A stretch of 64,000 bases of DNA from Nitrospina sp. (lineage in GTDB: Bacteria; Nitrospinota; Nitrospinia; Nitrospinales; VA-1), in NCBI GenBank assembly GCA_018673915.1, contig JABHBK010000034.1, positions 1 to 64,000 on the forward strand, given 5' to 3'. How positions within the stretch are numbered: the first letter of the stretch is position 1; each line of letters begins with the position of its first letter. A program made the translations under genes and the position numbers. Shown here piece after piece: positions 25,906 to 34,714 of the stretch. The notes under the pieces were generated by a model, which saw only the letters and a list, made by a program, of their open reading frames with translations, was not told the origin of the DNA and did not search any database.

Positions 25906-27834
25906 TTACTTACTGTAATAGTGATAACAATCCCGGCCATCATTTTTGGCCATATATAAGGCTTCATCAGCACACCTGATAAGAGATTTCACATCTTTTC
26001 CGTCAATGGGGTATAAACCAATGCCTATACTCAAGGTTATATTAAGTTCATGATCCTCGATAAAAATAGTAGGACGAATTTTGTCTAGTAGTTTTTGCGC
26101 AAGCTTCCCTGCATCTTCTTGATTTGAAATATCCGGTAAAAGAAGAATAAATTCATCACCTCCAAGTCGAGCCACAGTATCCTGTTGGCGTAAACAATCT
26201 TTAAGTCTATTTCCCACTGCCTGTAAAAGCTGGTCACCAATATCATGGCCTAAGTTATCATTAATTTGTTTGAAGCGATCAAAGTCTATATACAATAAGC
26301 CTACCAGGCTTTTGCTTCGCTGAGCCTGAAGTAATGCCATTTCTAACCGGTCGTTCAAGAGAATTCTGTTAGGTAAACCTGTTAAAGAATCATGATAAGC
26401 CATGTCTCTCATGGCACTTTCAGTTCTTTTTCTTTCTAATTCCGCACCGGCTCGCGAAGCGAATATTTTAAGAATTGAGAGAGTGCGCTTTTGATCCAAC
26501 ATGGGTTTGTCATCCATAATGGCCAAATGCCCGATAATCTTATAATGGGAATCAAAACAAGGTACCCCCGCGTAGCTGACAACTTTTAATTCTTTAAGGG
26601 TTTGGTCATTAGGATATGCGTCGGTAACATTCCTGGGGTGGAACGCCAGCATTCCCGCTAACACCTCTTCACCTGGAGTATCTACGGTATTAAAAATCTT
26701 TTTTTCAGAATAATCATTACCTTCCCATCCGGCAAGAACAGAACACTGAAGGTCCTTAATATTAATAGATTCATTTACGAAAGCATATTTCACAGGAAGT
26801 GCTTTAGCCAAATGGAGGACTAATGATCGAAAAAACTCATCTCCAACCTGAGAGGAAGTACCCTCAACAATTTGCCTGAATGCTTCTTTCTCTATTTGAC
26901 GCTTGATCTCCCCGCCAATACTGGCTACAACAGCTTCTAAAATAGATTGTTCGTTTTTTAACCACAGTCGGTCCTTTTTTTTAGAGCCTAGTGCAACAAA
27001 ACCCCAGTAATCGGAATTAATTTCCAAAGGAACAATAAATATAGACCTGATAGATAAATGTTTAAATATTCCTTGGGGGAAATTAGATCCTTGTCTTTCA
27101 TATGTAATTGTGGATTGTTTCTTCTTCAGGGGTTGGAAAACTTCCTCGATTCCCAATTCGGCATAGCTTAAGTTCTCAGCTTTAAAGTTGAATCCTGCAA
27201 CTTCACTATTATCAGTCCAGGCAAATTCGAGATTGCACATCTGAGACTTTTCAGAATCCGTGAAATGCTTAAAAATAAAAGCCCCATCAACACTAGCGGC
27301 TTTCCCCAATTCCTCCAGGGCCTGACTGATTGCTAATTGAAAATCAGCAACCGTCAGTAGTTTATGCATTGCGTTAGAAACACCTTGCAATAATTCATCC
27401 TGAACAGCCAGGGAATGCTCGGCCAATGCCCTTTGCGCTTTTTCTTCTTCAAGCTTTATAGCGGATCGTATGGATTGAGCAAGGCTTTCAACAGAAAGCC
27501 TTGACTTGATTAAATAATCTGTGGCTCCCGCCTTCATCACCTCAACCGCTTTTTCCTGATCCCCTTGGGAAGTTAAAAAAATAACCGGAGTAAAACTATT
27601 TTTTTCATTTAAATATTTTAAAATTGAAAGTCCGTCTGCTTTTCCCAAATGAAGGTCCATAAGACAAATATCATGTTTATCATTATCTATATGAGCAATG
27701 GCATCATTGTCTGTCATTGCAAAATCCACAGAAATATCCGATTCAGGCAAACCTTCCTTAAGCATCCCCTTTACAAGGAAAATATCGTCCTCATCATCAT
27801 CAATAATCAATACTTTTAATAGGTTATCTGCCAT
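25906..27834 (-). CDS. response regulator with two GAF domains and a GGDEF cyclase
   Basis: 642 residues from ATG 27834; the frame extends to 27876 but lacks support. Order: receiver domain (DDD acidic pocket near residue 12, phospho-acceptor Asp60 in DICLMDLHLG, Lys near 105); two GAF-like sensor regions (~150-300 and ~320-460) with a helical linker; C-terminal GGDEF at 558-562. The product inhibition I-site RQQD (549-552) sits five residues before GGDEF, so the enzyme should be an active, feedback-controlled diguanylate cyclase producing c-di-GMP. No histidine kinase is adjacent. Confidence 0.9.
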   Translation of the reverse strand: MADNLLKVLIIDDDEDDIFLVKGMLKEGLPESDISVDFAMTDNDAIAHIDNDKHDICLMDLHLGKADGLSILKYLNEKNSFTPVIFLTSQGDQEKAVEVMKAGATDYLIKSRLSVESLAQSIRSAIKLEEEKAQRALAEHSLAVQDELLQGVSNAMHKLLTVADFQLAISQALEELGKAASVDGAFIFKHFTDSEKSQMCNLEFAWTDNSEVAGFNFKAENLSYAELGIEEVFQPLKKKQSTITYERQGSNFPQGIFKHLSIRSIFIVPLEINSDYWGFVALGSKKKDRLWLKNEQSILEAVVASIGGEIKRQIEKEAFRQIVEGTSSQVGDEFFRSLVLHLAKALPVKYAFVNESINIKDLQCSVLAGWEGNDYSEKKIFNTVDTPGEEVLAGMLAFHPRNVTDAYPNDQTLKELKVVSYAGVPCFDSHYKIIGHLAIMDDKPMLDQKRTLSILKIFASRAGAELERKRTESAMRDMAYHDSLTGLPNRILLNDRLEMALLQAQRSKSLVGLLYIDFDRFKQINDNLGHDIGDQLLQAVGNRLKDCLRQQDTVARLGGDEFILLLPDISNQEDAGKLAQKLLDKIRPTIFIEDHELNITLSIGIGLYPIDGKDVKSLIRCADEALYMAKNDGRDCYHYYSK

Positions 27835-27938
27835 AACAATAGATATAAAATTTTTATCGGAATATTTTAAAGCCAATCTTGGATGAAAAATTATCTATGA
27901 CACGATAGCTCAATTACTGGGGAATATCAAGATGGGCC

Positions 27939-28913
27939 TCACGGCATCCAAAGGTATAAAAAATAAGGACTTAGCACATTTGGATTCAAGCCGAGATTTA
28001 AGTTTATCAGGTTAAAGGCAGGAGGTTGCGGGGATAGTGAATAAAGGTTAGATTTATAATCACCCTCACGTTGATAGGTAATCACTTGTAATGCAGAGTT
28101 TTCAAGTTTAAGTTTAATTCGCTCTACGGTATCTGAAACATAACCGATGCTATCAATGAGATTAAGTCCCATGGCTTGCTTCGAGTCATAAACTCTACCA
28201 TCGGCAAGAGCCCTTACGTCGTCAATATCGAGTCCGGGTCTATTTTCTGCGATAACTGAGACAAAACGATTGTGAAAATTATCAATAGTTTCCTGAAAAA
28301 GCATTCGTTCTTCTTCAGTGAAAGATCGAAACGGAGACATAAAATCCTTTTTATCTCCTGATTTCACAACTTCCCAATCCACGCCAATTTTTCCCATCAG
28401 GTTTTCCAGATTGACCTTGAATGCAATCACGCCAATACTGCCAATTAAGGAGGTAGGGTGCGCAACAATTTCATTCCCAGCCAGTGCAATATAGTATCCG
28501 CCTGAGGCCGCAAGATCCATGACATGAACATAGATAGGGATTGCATGATTTTTCTTATAGAGTAAAAGTTCATGCAAAATAATATCGCTAGCTGTCACCG
28601 TTCCCCCGGGACTGTTAACTTTAATCAAAAGTGCCTTAATATCTTTGTCCTTCTCTGCTTTTGCAATAACTTCACGAATCCATTCCACCATCCCCAATGC
28701 TGTTGTAGCCCCTGTAAAGGCACGGTCAATTTGATTATTAATCACCCCTCGCACATCTATTAACAGAATTTTATCTGGGCCCTCCCCTTGCAAAACGACT
28801 TCCTCCAAAGGCTTCATAGACGGACCAAGTTGGATGGTCGCGCAAGATGAACTCAAAAAAGCAGCTAGCAATGAGAGCAATAAATATTTAATGCACCTTG
28901 TAATTTTCATCAT
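27939..28913 (-). CDS. sppA: signal peptide peptidase SppA (36K type), lipoprotein
   Basis: 324 residues from ATG 28913 (a second ATG follows at once); a start at 28955 would overlap the upstream gene and spoil the signal. Residues 1-24 form a lipobox signal ending SSSC. Serine protease of the S49 family: NSPGGTVTASD, nucleophile Ser137 in LAASGGYYIA, and a general-base lysine in SGDKKDFMSPFR (Lys188 or Lys189). Degrades cleaved signal peptides in the membrane. The single S49 domain fits the short form. It follows the coiled-coil gene by 23 bases, probably in one operon. Confidence 0.9.
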   Translation of the reverse strand: MMKITRCIKYLLLSLLAAFLSSSCATIQLGPSMKPLEEVVLQGEGPDKILLIDVRGVINNQIDRAFTGATTALGMVEWIREVIAKAEKDKDIKALLIKVNSPGGTVTASDIILHELLLYKKNHAIPIYVHVMDLAASGGYYIALAGNEIVAHPTSLIGSIGVIAFKVNLENLMGKIGVDWEVVKSGDKKDFMSPFRSFTEEERMLFQETIDNFHNRFVSVIAENRPGLDIDDVRALADGRVYDSKQAMGLNLIDSIGYVSDTVERIKLKLENSALQVITYQREGDYKSNLYSLSPQPPAFNLINLNLGLNPNVLSPYFLYLWMP

Positions 28914-28936
28914 TTTAAAAGTTTTAGCCGTAAGCA

Positions 28937-29845
28937 CTAATTTAAAATTCCCCAAAAGGGTTCAAGTTTATCCATGAAAAGTTCAGAGCTTGTTTCTGCC
29001 TTAAAAATTTTCTCAAGATTATTACGAATTTTCATAATAACCTCTTCATTACGCTTCTCTTTTTCTAACAAAGCTTGCTGCACCAAAGCGTAAATACTGA
29101 GAATGATTTCTTTTAAATTTAAATTTATTTTTGCGACACGCATTTTAGTTTCCTTGCGCTGATCTGCAGAACGGCCGGACCAAACAGTACCTTCGACTTT
29201 TTTGATTTCCTTCGCATACATTTGAATGATTTCATTTAACGAGTTAAAAATCTCACTGTCACAACCTGCATCCTTCAATTTTTTGAACAAAAGGTGCATA
29301 TCCTGCAAAGCATCGATGACCTGCAAATCTATCAATACCGACTCATCCACTCCATATATTTTACTCAACTCAGAAGGTTGAATTCTTTCAGAAGCTCCAA
29401 TTTCGCGCTCCAGCTTCTCCTTTAAATTGGTCACCTCTGTATCCACGGAAATTTTAGCTTCACGAAGGGTTTCTATAATTTTATTATCAAACTCCTCGGC
29501 AGTCCCTCTTTGTTTATGAGCATCTCTGAATTTTTTCTTTAAATGCTCCAAGGCACTTTCAATCTCAGTATTCCAACCAGCCATCAGCTTCTTAGCCCTC
29601 AAACTCTCTAAAGGAACCAGGTATTTAAGCCTTATTTTTTTTTCAATATTAATTTGCTGCCTTATAAGTGTACGAATCAACCTTTCATAAGAAACATACT
29701 GAGCATCCAGGTGAGCCTCGGAATGTTTTTGATCCGTCGTGGTAAATTTAATATTATTTTTTTTCAAACGCACCGAATTCTCGGCCAGCAGAGCCGTGCA
29801 TTTATCACGCTCCATAATATCCAAGGTTTTATCAAGATCTTCCAT
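28937..29845 (-). CDS. helical coiled-coil protein of unknown function
   Basis: A 302-residue, strongly charged, all-helical protein without signal peptide or membrane helix. Coiled-coil stretches recur (QQINIEKKIRLKYLVPLESL, LEHLKKKFRDAHKQRGTAE, VTNLKEKLEREIGASER, LKEIILSIYALVQQALLEKE). No known domain is recognised. It lies between sppA and a SUMF1-type protein gene on the same strand (53 bases to the latter). Confidence 0.6.
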   Translation of the reverse strand: MEDLDKTLDIMERDKCTALLAENSVRLKKNNIKFTTTDQKHSEAHLDAQYVSYERLIRTLIRQQINIEKKIRLKYLVPLESLRAKKLMAGWNTEIESALEHLKKKFRDAHKQRGTAEEFDNKIIETLREAKISVDTEVTNLKEKLEREIGASERIQPSELSKIYGVDESVLIDLQVIDALQDMHLLFKKLKDAGCDSEIFNSLNEIIQMYAKEIKKVEGTVWSGRSADQRKETKMRVAKINLNLKEIILSIYALVQQALLEKEKRNEEVIMKIRNNLEKIFKAETSSELFMDKLEPFWGILN

Positions 29846-29898
29846 AGTTAAATTTCAAAATTATTGTTGGAGGAATATTGGTGAAACAAGTCAATAAA

Positions 29899-30672
29899 TT
29901 AATCTGCACTTTTGGCACAACGACACCCTATACCATAGTAGTCTTTGGCGTCGCTATCCCCATAGCGGCTGGAGGAACGAAGATAAACGGGAAGGCTGTT
30001 CCATGCCCCCCCTCGAATAACGTGGTGCTTTCCTTTATCAGGCCCTTTCGGGTTTTTATAAGGGCTTTTAGTATAATATTTTTTATCATACCAATCATAT
30101 ACCCATTCGGCAACATTGCCTCCGAGATCAAACACCATATCAGGTGTTTTTCCTTGATCAAAATCTCCCACTTGGGATAGCACCATTCCCCTTTGTATAA
30201 AACAACAATTCCCATAATTCGCTCGATGATCACTTGGAGGCTCGTTGCCCCAGGGGTATGCCCTGTTTTCAATGCCTTTAGCAGTCCGTTCCCACTCAGC
30301 CTCGGTCGGCAAACGCTTTTGCTTCCATTCGCAATATTTTTTGCAACGCTCCCATCGAAGTCCAAATACTGGCTTATTCAACATATCAGGACGCGCCTTG
30401 CGGTCATACCAGCCAGTAATAGTTGGATGTTGCTCAGGGCTTACATCTAGGTATTCCTCAAATTCTTTAAAAGTCACTTCATATCGGTCTATAAAAAATG
30501 CATCCAAATAAACTTTATGTTGAGGGTGCTCATTGGATTTGCCTGCCTCATCGGGACTCCCCATCAAAAATTCGCCTGCAGGGATATAAGCCATCTCGGA
30601 GTCGGCCTCAACGTTGTTAAACGATAATGCAACCATAACCCCAAGACTCAATGTATAAAAAATATGTCTCAT
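29899..30672 (-). CDS. exported SUMF1/FGE-fold protein
   Basis: 257 residues. Residues 1-23 form a cleavable signal peptide (MRHIFYTLSLGVMVALSFNN). The rest is a SUMF1 domain: EMAYIPAGEFLMGSPDEAGK, KRLPTEAEWERTAKG, VFDLGGNVAEWVYDWYD, VIRGGAWN and GIGCRCAKS. As in its relative at 3.7 kb, the catalytic cysteine pair of formylglycine-generating enzymes is missing after the RGGAWN motif, so sulfatase activation is unlikely. Its role is unknown. It may be transcribed with the coiled-coil gene and sppA. Confidence 0.83.
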   Translation of the reverse strand: MRHIFYTLSLGVMVALSFNNVEADSEMAYIPAGEFLMGSPDEAGKSNEHPQHKVYLDAFFIDRYEVTFKEFEEYLDVSPEQHPTITGWYDRKARPDMLNKPVFGLRWERCKKYCEWKQKRLPTEAEWERTAKGIENRAYPWGNEPPSDHRANYGNCCFIQRGMVLSQVGDFDQGKTPDMVFDLGGNVAEWVYDWYDKKYYTKSPYKNPKGPDKGKHHVIRGGAWNSLPVYLRSSSRYGDSDAKDYYGIGCRCAKSAD

Positions 30673-30707
30673 ACGACCCTTTTATATTATTTAGAACCCA
30701 ATATCTA

Positions 30708-30736
30708 TTGAGCGCAAATGTTTAACAGTTTATTAT
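30708..30736 (+). promoter_or_regulatory. putative sigma70 promoter of the TRAP genes
   Basis: TTGAGC (30708-30713), 17-base spacer, TATTAT (30731-30736), about 70 bases before the dctQ-like start. Confidence 0.45.
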
Positions 30737-30805
30737 ACAAGGAACGGAAATGAAGGGAAAATTCCTGCAATTTCGTAATTTAAATTTAACCGTATCTTTC
30801 CATCC

Positions 30806-31300
30806 ATGCATATCTTAAAGCAAGTTGATCTAATTCTGGAAAAAATTGAAGGCCACCTGATTGTCTTAATTTTGAGTCTTATGATTCTACTCTCGTTTGG
30901 CCAAATGTTATTGAGAAATTTTTTTGATCAGGGGATAATATGGGGCGACATCCTACTCCGTCAATGGGTTCTATGGCTGGGTTTCTTAGGCGCCGCCATG
31001 GCCGTCAGGAAAAATAAACATATTTCCATTGAGATTTTCTCCAATCTACTTTCACCTTATTGGAATCAAATTATAAAAGCTTTTACGCGGCTTTCTGCTG
31101 GCATTATCAGCGGCTTCCTTGCCTGGGCAGCCTGGTCATTCATGATTTTCGAAAAGGAATCAGAATCTGTTCTTTTTCTAGATCTTCCTGTCTGGATCTT
31201 TCAGATCATTCTCCCTTATAGCTTTATGGTTATCGCACTACGTTTTATTATTAGTGGAGCCACGATTGAAAAAAGTGACTCCGGGCAACCCCTGCAATGA
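30806..31300 (+). CDS. TRAP transporter small membrane subunit (DctQ type)
   Basis: A 164-residue four-helix membrane protein typical of DctQ: VLILSLMILLSFGQMLLRNF, then WGDILLRQWVLWLGFLGAAMAVRKNKHISIE, ending in two further helices. The small subunit links the TRAP substrate-binding protein to the DctM permease. Its stop overlaps the dctM start by 4 bases (31297-31300), so the two are translationally coupled. No DctP periplasmic binding protein is encoded in this locus. Substrate unknown. Confidence 0.88.
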   Translation: MHILKQVDLILEKIEGHLIVLILSLMILLSFGQMLLRNFFDQGIIWGDILLRQWVLWLGFLGAAMAVRKNKHISIEIFSNLLSPYWNQIIKAFTRLSAGIISGFLAWAAWSFMIFEKESESVLFLDLPVWIFQIILPYSFMVIALRFIISGATIEKSDSGQPLQ

Positions 31301-32553
31301 TAGCTCTCGGTATCATTCTCTTGGCTTTGCTGGGAGTTCCCTTATTTGCCATCATTGGCCTTTCAGCCCTGGCTTCTTTTTATAATGCTGAAATAGATTC
31401 GGCAGCAATCTTTGTCGAACTTTACCGGGTTGCCAGTAACCCTACTCTCATCGCCATTCCCTTATTCACCTTTTCTGGGTTTATACTCGCTCATGGCAAG
31501 ACTCCGGCGCGTTTAACACGTCTATCCCAATCCCTTTTACATGATGCCCCCGGTGGCATCCCCCTTGCCATTCTGATGGCTTGTGCTTTCTTTACCGCCC
31601 TTACCGGAGCTTCTGGTGTAACGATCATCGCCCTGGGGGGGCTGCTCTATCCTCTATTGTTAAAAGAAAAGTATGGCAAAAATTTTTCCCTGGGGCTGGT
31701 CACCTCATCAGGAAGTTTGGGGCTCTTATTTCCTCCATCCCTACCACTTATCTTATATGGACTTGTTGCCCAAGTCAGTGTCGATAAACTGTTCATCGCG
31801 GGAATTATGCCCGGCTTACTCATGATCTCAATCGTCTCGGCATATGCTATCTCTCGAAGCGCACCATCCACTCCAACTTTTAACTGGCCGGAAGCCAAAT
31901 CAGCTCTGATAGATGCGATTTGGGAACTCCCCCTACCCTTTATTGTGTTGGGAGGAATATATGGAGGGTTCTTCACCGTAACCGAAGCGGCTTCCGTAAC
32001 TGTGGTCTATGTGATCCTGGTTGAGGCTTTCATTTATAAAGATTTGGATATGTTCCAGGATTTACCTGGACTCATGAAAGAGAGCATGGTGTTGGTGGGT
32101 TCCATCCTCATTATTTTGGGAACTGCAATGGGTTTTACCAACTATCTGGTGGATGAGCAAATACCGATGACCATCTTGGAATCCATGAAGCAATATATCC
32201 ATGATCCCTTAACATTTTTAATAGTTTTAAATATTTTTCTACTGATCGTGGGTTCCATGATGGACATTTTTTCAGCAATCATCGTGGTTGTTCCGCTAAT
32301 CATACCCGTAGCCCAAAGTTTTGATATTAACATGATACATTTGGGAATCATTTTCCTGACCAATCTGGAAATTGGTTACTCAACGCCTCCAGTTGGGATT
32401 AATCTTTTTATATCAAGTTCCCGGTTTAATGAGCCTGTATTAAAATTATACAAAGCGGTTCTTCCTTTTTTAGGTTTGCGATTAATCGGTCTAATTTTAA
32501 TCACCTATATACCTGGAATCAGCCTCTTTCTAGTTGATTGGATATCTGATTAA
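31297..32553 (+). CDS. TRAP transporter large permease (DctM type)
   Basis: A 418-residue secondary-transport permease with about 12 helices: ALLGVPLFAIIGLSALA at the start, FALTGASGVTIIALGG-like region (FTALTGASGVTIIALGG), TSSGSLGLLFPPSLPLILYG, and a late GYSTPPVGINLF motif of the family. It imports organic acids using sodium or proton gradients. Overlaps dctQ. The partner binding protein must lie elsewhere, as no DctP homologue occurs within 5 kb either side. Confidence 0.9.
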   Translation: MIALGIILLALLGVPLFAIIGLSALASFYNAEIDSAAIFVELYRVASNPTLIAIPLFTFSGFILAHGKTPARLTRLSQSLLHDAPGGIPLAILMACAFFTALTGASGVTIIALGGLLYPLLLKEKYGKNFSLGLVTSSGSLGLLFPPSLPLILYGLVAQVSVDKLFIAGIMPGLLMISIVSAYAISRSAPSTPTFNWPEAKSALIDAIWELPLPFIVLGGIYGGFFTVTEAASVTVVYVILVEAFIYKDLDMFQDLPGLMKESMVLVGSILIILGTAMGFTNYLVDEQIPMTILESMKQYIHDPLTFLIVLNIFLLIVGSMMDIFSAIIVVVPLIIPVAQSFDINMIHLGIIFLTNLEIGYSTPPVGINLFISSSRFNEPVLKLYKAVLPFLGLRLIGLILITYIPGISLFLVDWISD

Positions 32554-32646
32554 TAACACCGGGATTCTTATTTTTCCGATTCAGAACCTATGCTATTCTT
32601 TAAAAGAGAATTCTATATTTGTGGCCCGTAGGCAAACAGATTAATC

Positions 32647-33198
32647 TTGCACCCATTCATTGTCGTGAAAAAAAAATATTCCTATATTCCGAAAAATGAA
32701 ACGGTTTCTTACACTGTATTCAAAAATCCTATTGGGTTAACAGGTCTCGCGGCCACAAAAAAAGGCCTTATACGTTTAGCAAACAAGGTTCCCAGTGAAA
32801 AGGCCTTTGGAAATATGTTGGTTAAAAATCTCGGGTTTCAAATTGAAAATAATCCCGGAAATTTCAAAAATCTTATTGAGCAGTTTCAAGCCTACTTCAA
32901 GGGAGAGCTAAAATCCTTCAAGTTTCCATTAGATTTAAGACTGGGGACCCTTTTCCAACAAAGGGTATGGAAAAATCTTTTGACTATTCCTTATGGAGAT
33001 ACCCGAAGCTATAAATGGATGGCCAAATCCATAAAGAACCCTGACTCAGCCAGGGCTGTAGGCAATGCTAATGGCCAAAATCCTCTACCAATTATCGTCC
33101 CATGCCACCGAGTGGTCCGTGAAAATGGTGCATTGGGAGGCTATACTGGGGGCGTACAGATAAAGCAGTATCTTCTTGATCTGGAAAAAACAAGTTAA
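32647..33198 (+). CDS. ogt: methylated-DNA-protein-cysteine methyltransferase
   Basis: Suicide repair protein removing alkyl groups from O6-guanine. 183 residues from TTG 32647; a GTG at 32665 is an alternative start. The active site PCHRVV (in PIIVPCHRVVRENGALGG) and the upstream DNA-binding helix FQQRVWKNLLTIPYGDTRSY, plus SARAVGNANGQNP, are intact. No Ada domain is present. Its stop codon overlaps the recO start by one base (TAATG), marking an ogt-recO-ridA run. Confidence 0.92.
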   Translation: MHPFIVVKKKYSYIPKNETVSYTVFKNPIGLTGLAATKKGLIRLANKVPSEKAFGNMLVKNLGFQIENNPGNFKNLIEQFQAYFKGELKSFKFPLDLRLGTLFQQRVWKNLLTIPYGDTRSYKWMAKSIKNPDSARAVGNANGQNPLPIIVPCHRVVRENGALGGYTGGVQIKQYLLDLEKTS

Positions 33199-33959
33199 TG
33201 GCGCTCTATAAGACCCGAGCAGTGGTGCTCAAAAGCATCAATCTTTCAGAGTCCGACCGGTTGATCACTTTCATGACCGAGACCCAAGGCAAAATTAAGT
33301 GCGTTGCCAAGGGAGCCCGAAAGATTAAGAACCAATTCTGGGGCGCATTGGAACCTATGTCCCTAATTCACCTGATCTATTTTGGCAAAGAGCACCAGAG
33401 TCTTTTCCGCTTGAATCATTCAGATATTATCGAATCGTTTCAAACTATTCGTGATGATTTCAATAAACTTTATACAGGAGTCTATTTTCTGGACTTGACC
33501 GATGCAATGATTCTTGAAGGGCATCAGGAAAAGAAAATTTTCAACCTGCTTTACCAGTCGTTGGCGGCACTCAACCAGCAGACAGAATTAGAATCTCTGC
33601 GTCGACTTTTTGAGATCCGCTTACTTAAATTGTCCGGGTATGAGCCACAATTGGAGCATTGTGTAATATGTAGGAGTGCGCCGGGAAACGGTATGATCCC
33701 CTTCAACTATGCCCATAATGGAATCCTCTGCAGTACCTGCTCCAACAGGGCGAGAATTGATACGCAGTTCAGTACGGGAACAAGAAATTACATAAAAAAA
33801 TTATTAGATGTGGAAATTAAAACCTGTGAACGGTTAAAATTCCCAAAATCTCAAACGGACGAAATTGAGAAGATGACCCACCGCCTGGTTCTTTCACATT
33901 TAGGCCGTGAGTTGAAGTCTTATCCCTTTATTAAAAATATGGCAGAACTAAACATATAG
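33198..33959 (+). CDS. recO: DNA repair protein RecO
   Basis: Recombination mediator that loads RecA with RecR at ssDNA gaps. 253 residues, normal. N-terminal OB fold (MALYKTRAVVLKSINLSESDRLITF, VAKGARKIKNQFWGALEPMS), helical middle, and a zinc site CVICRSAPGN ... CSTCSN with four cysteines. Overlaps ogt by one base. Confidence 0.9.
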   Translation: MALYKTRAVVLKSINLSESDRLITFMTETQGKIKCVAKGARKIKNQFWGALEPMSLIHLIYFGKEHQSLFRLNHSDIIESFQTIRDDFNKLYTGVYFLDLTDAMILEGHQEKKIFNLLYQSLAALNQQTELESLRRLFEIRLLKLSGYEPQLEHCVICRSAPGNGMIPFNYAHNGILCSTCSNRARIDTQFSTGTRNYIKKLLDVEIKTCERLKFPKSQTDEIEKMTHRLVLSHLGRELKSYPFIKNMAELNI

Positions 33960-33969
33960 GAACTCCTTC

Positions 33970-34356
33970 ATGGATAAAAAAACTATTCAAACATCGCAGG
34001 CCCCATCAGCAATAGGCCCATATTCTCAAGCCATCCGTATCGGTGATTTCCTATACACTTCCGGGCAGATCGCTTTAAAACCAGATACTATGGAAATGAT
34101 GAACGGTGAGATTGAGGAAGAAACTGAATGGGTTCTAAAACATATAGAAGCTATTTTGAAAGCAGGCGGCCTGAGCTTGGATCATGTCATTAAAACTACA
34201 GTATATCTGACGGATCTCGGCGAGTTTTCCAGGATGAATCAGGTTTACGAGAAATTTTTTGAAAAAACCAAACCGGCACGGGCCTGTGTGCAAGTTGCGG
34301 CATTACCTAAGGGGGCAAAAGTTGAAATTGACGCCATTGCCGCGGAGCACCGGTGA
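33970..34356 (+). CDS. ridA: RidA-family enamine/imine deaminase
   Basis: 128 residues of the RidA (YjgF/YER057c) family, which clears reactive 2-aminoacrylate from PLP enzymes. Family motifs: APSAIGPYSQAIRIGDFLYTSGQI, VIKTTVYLTDLGEF, the substrate arginine in KPARACVQVAALP and the C-terminal glutamate in VEIDAIA. It lies 10 bases after recO with an AGGAACTCC ribosome region, so probably cotranscribed. Confidence 0.95.
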   Translation: MDKKTIQTSQAPSAIGPYSQAIRIGDFLYTSGQIALKPDTMEMMNGEIEEETEWVLKHIEAILKAGGLSLDHVIKTTVYLTDLGEFSRMNQVYEKFFEKTKPARACVQVAALPKGAKVEIDAIAAEHR

Positions 34357-34357
34357 C

Positions 34358-34413
34358 GGGCAATAGCTTTTTACTGCTGGCAAGAATTCTCTCGACTCAA
34401 AGAGTCATTGCCC
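34358..34413 (+). other. nested stem-loop between ridA and a small cytochrome gene
   Basis: GGGCAAT (34358-34364) pairs with ATTGCCC (34407-34413), and inside it GACTC (34394-34398) pairs with GAGTC (34402-34406) around an AAA loop, the two stems being directly stacked on one side. No T-run follows. The interior shares a pattern with 46121-46151. Confidence 0.4.
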
Positions 34414-34450
34414 TTACTAAAACATTCCATCGCAAATAGGCTGAAATATT

Positions 34451-34708
34451 GTGGCTAAAAAATCTAACGGAACAAGAAATTTTTACAGGTTTATGTCCCT
34501 GATTGGGGTTGGCGTAATTGGTAGCCTGAGTTACTCATTCATGAGTGCCGCCCCAGACATTAAAATATCAGAATACCACCAGGCCACGACACCGGCAGAG
34601 CAATGCATGCAATGCCATATTCAAGGCGAGGAAAAAATCCCGATTATGCCTCATCGTCCAATGGGAACCTGCACAATGTGCCATACCCCCACAGACAAGC
34701 CGTATTGA
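34451..34708 (+). CDS. tiny membrane-anchored diheme cytochrome c
   Basis: 85 residues from GTG 34451. An uncleaved signal anchor (FMSLIGVGVIGSLSYSFMSA) is followed by two c-type heme motifs, CMQCH and CTMCH, only about 22 residues apart with PHRP between them, giving a compact class III/NapB-like packing with bis-His ligation likely. It would face the periplasm. It may belong to the ridA transcript. Possible role: electron shuttle to a membrane oxidase or reductase; not provable here. It runs convergently up to the 34715 gene (6 bases between stops). Confidence 0.78.
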   Translation: MAKKSNGTRNFYRFMSLIGVGVIGSLSYSFMSAAPDIKISEYHQATTPAEQCMQCHIQGEEKIPIMPHRPMGTCTMCHTPTDKPY

Positions 34709-34714
34709 CGGCAG

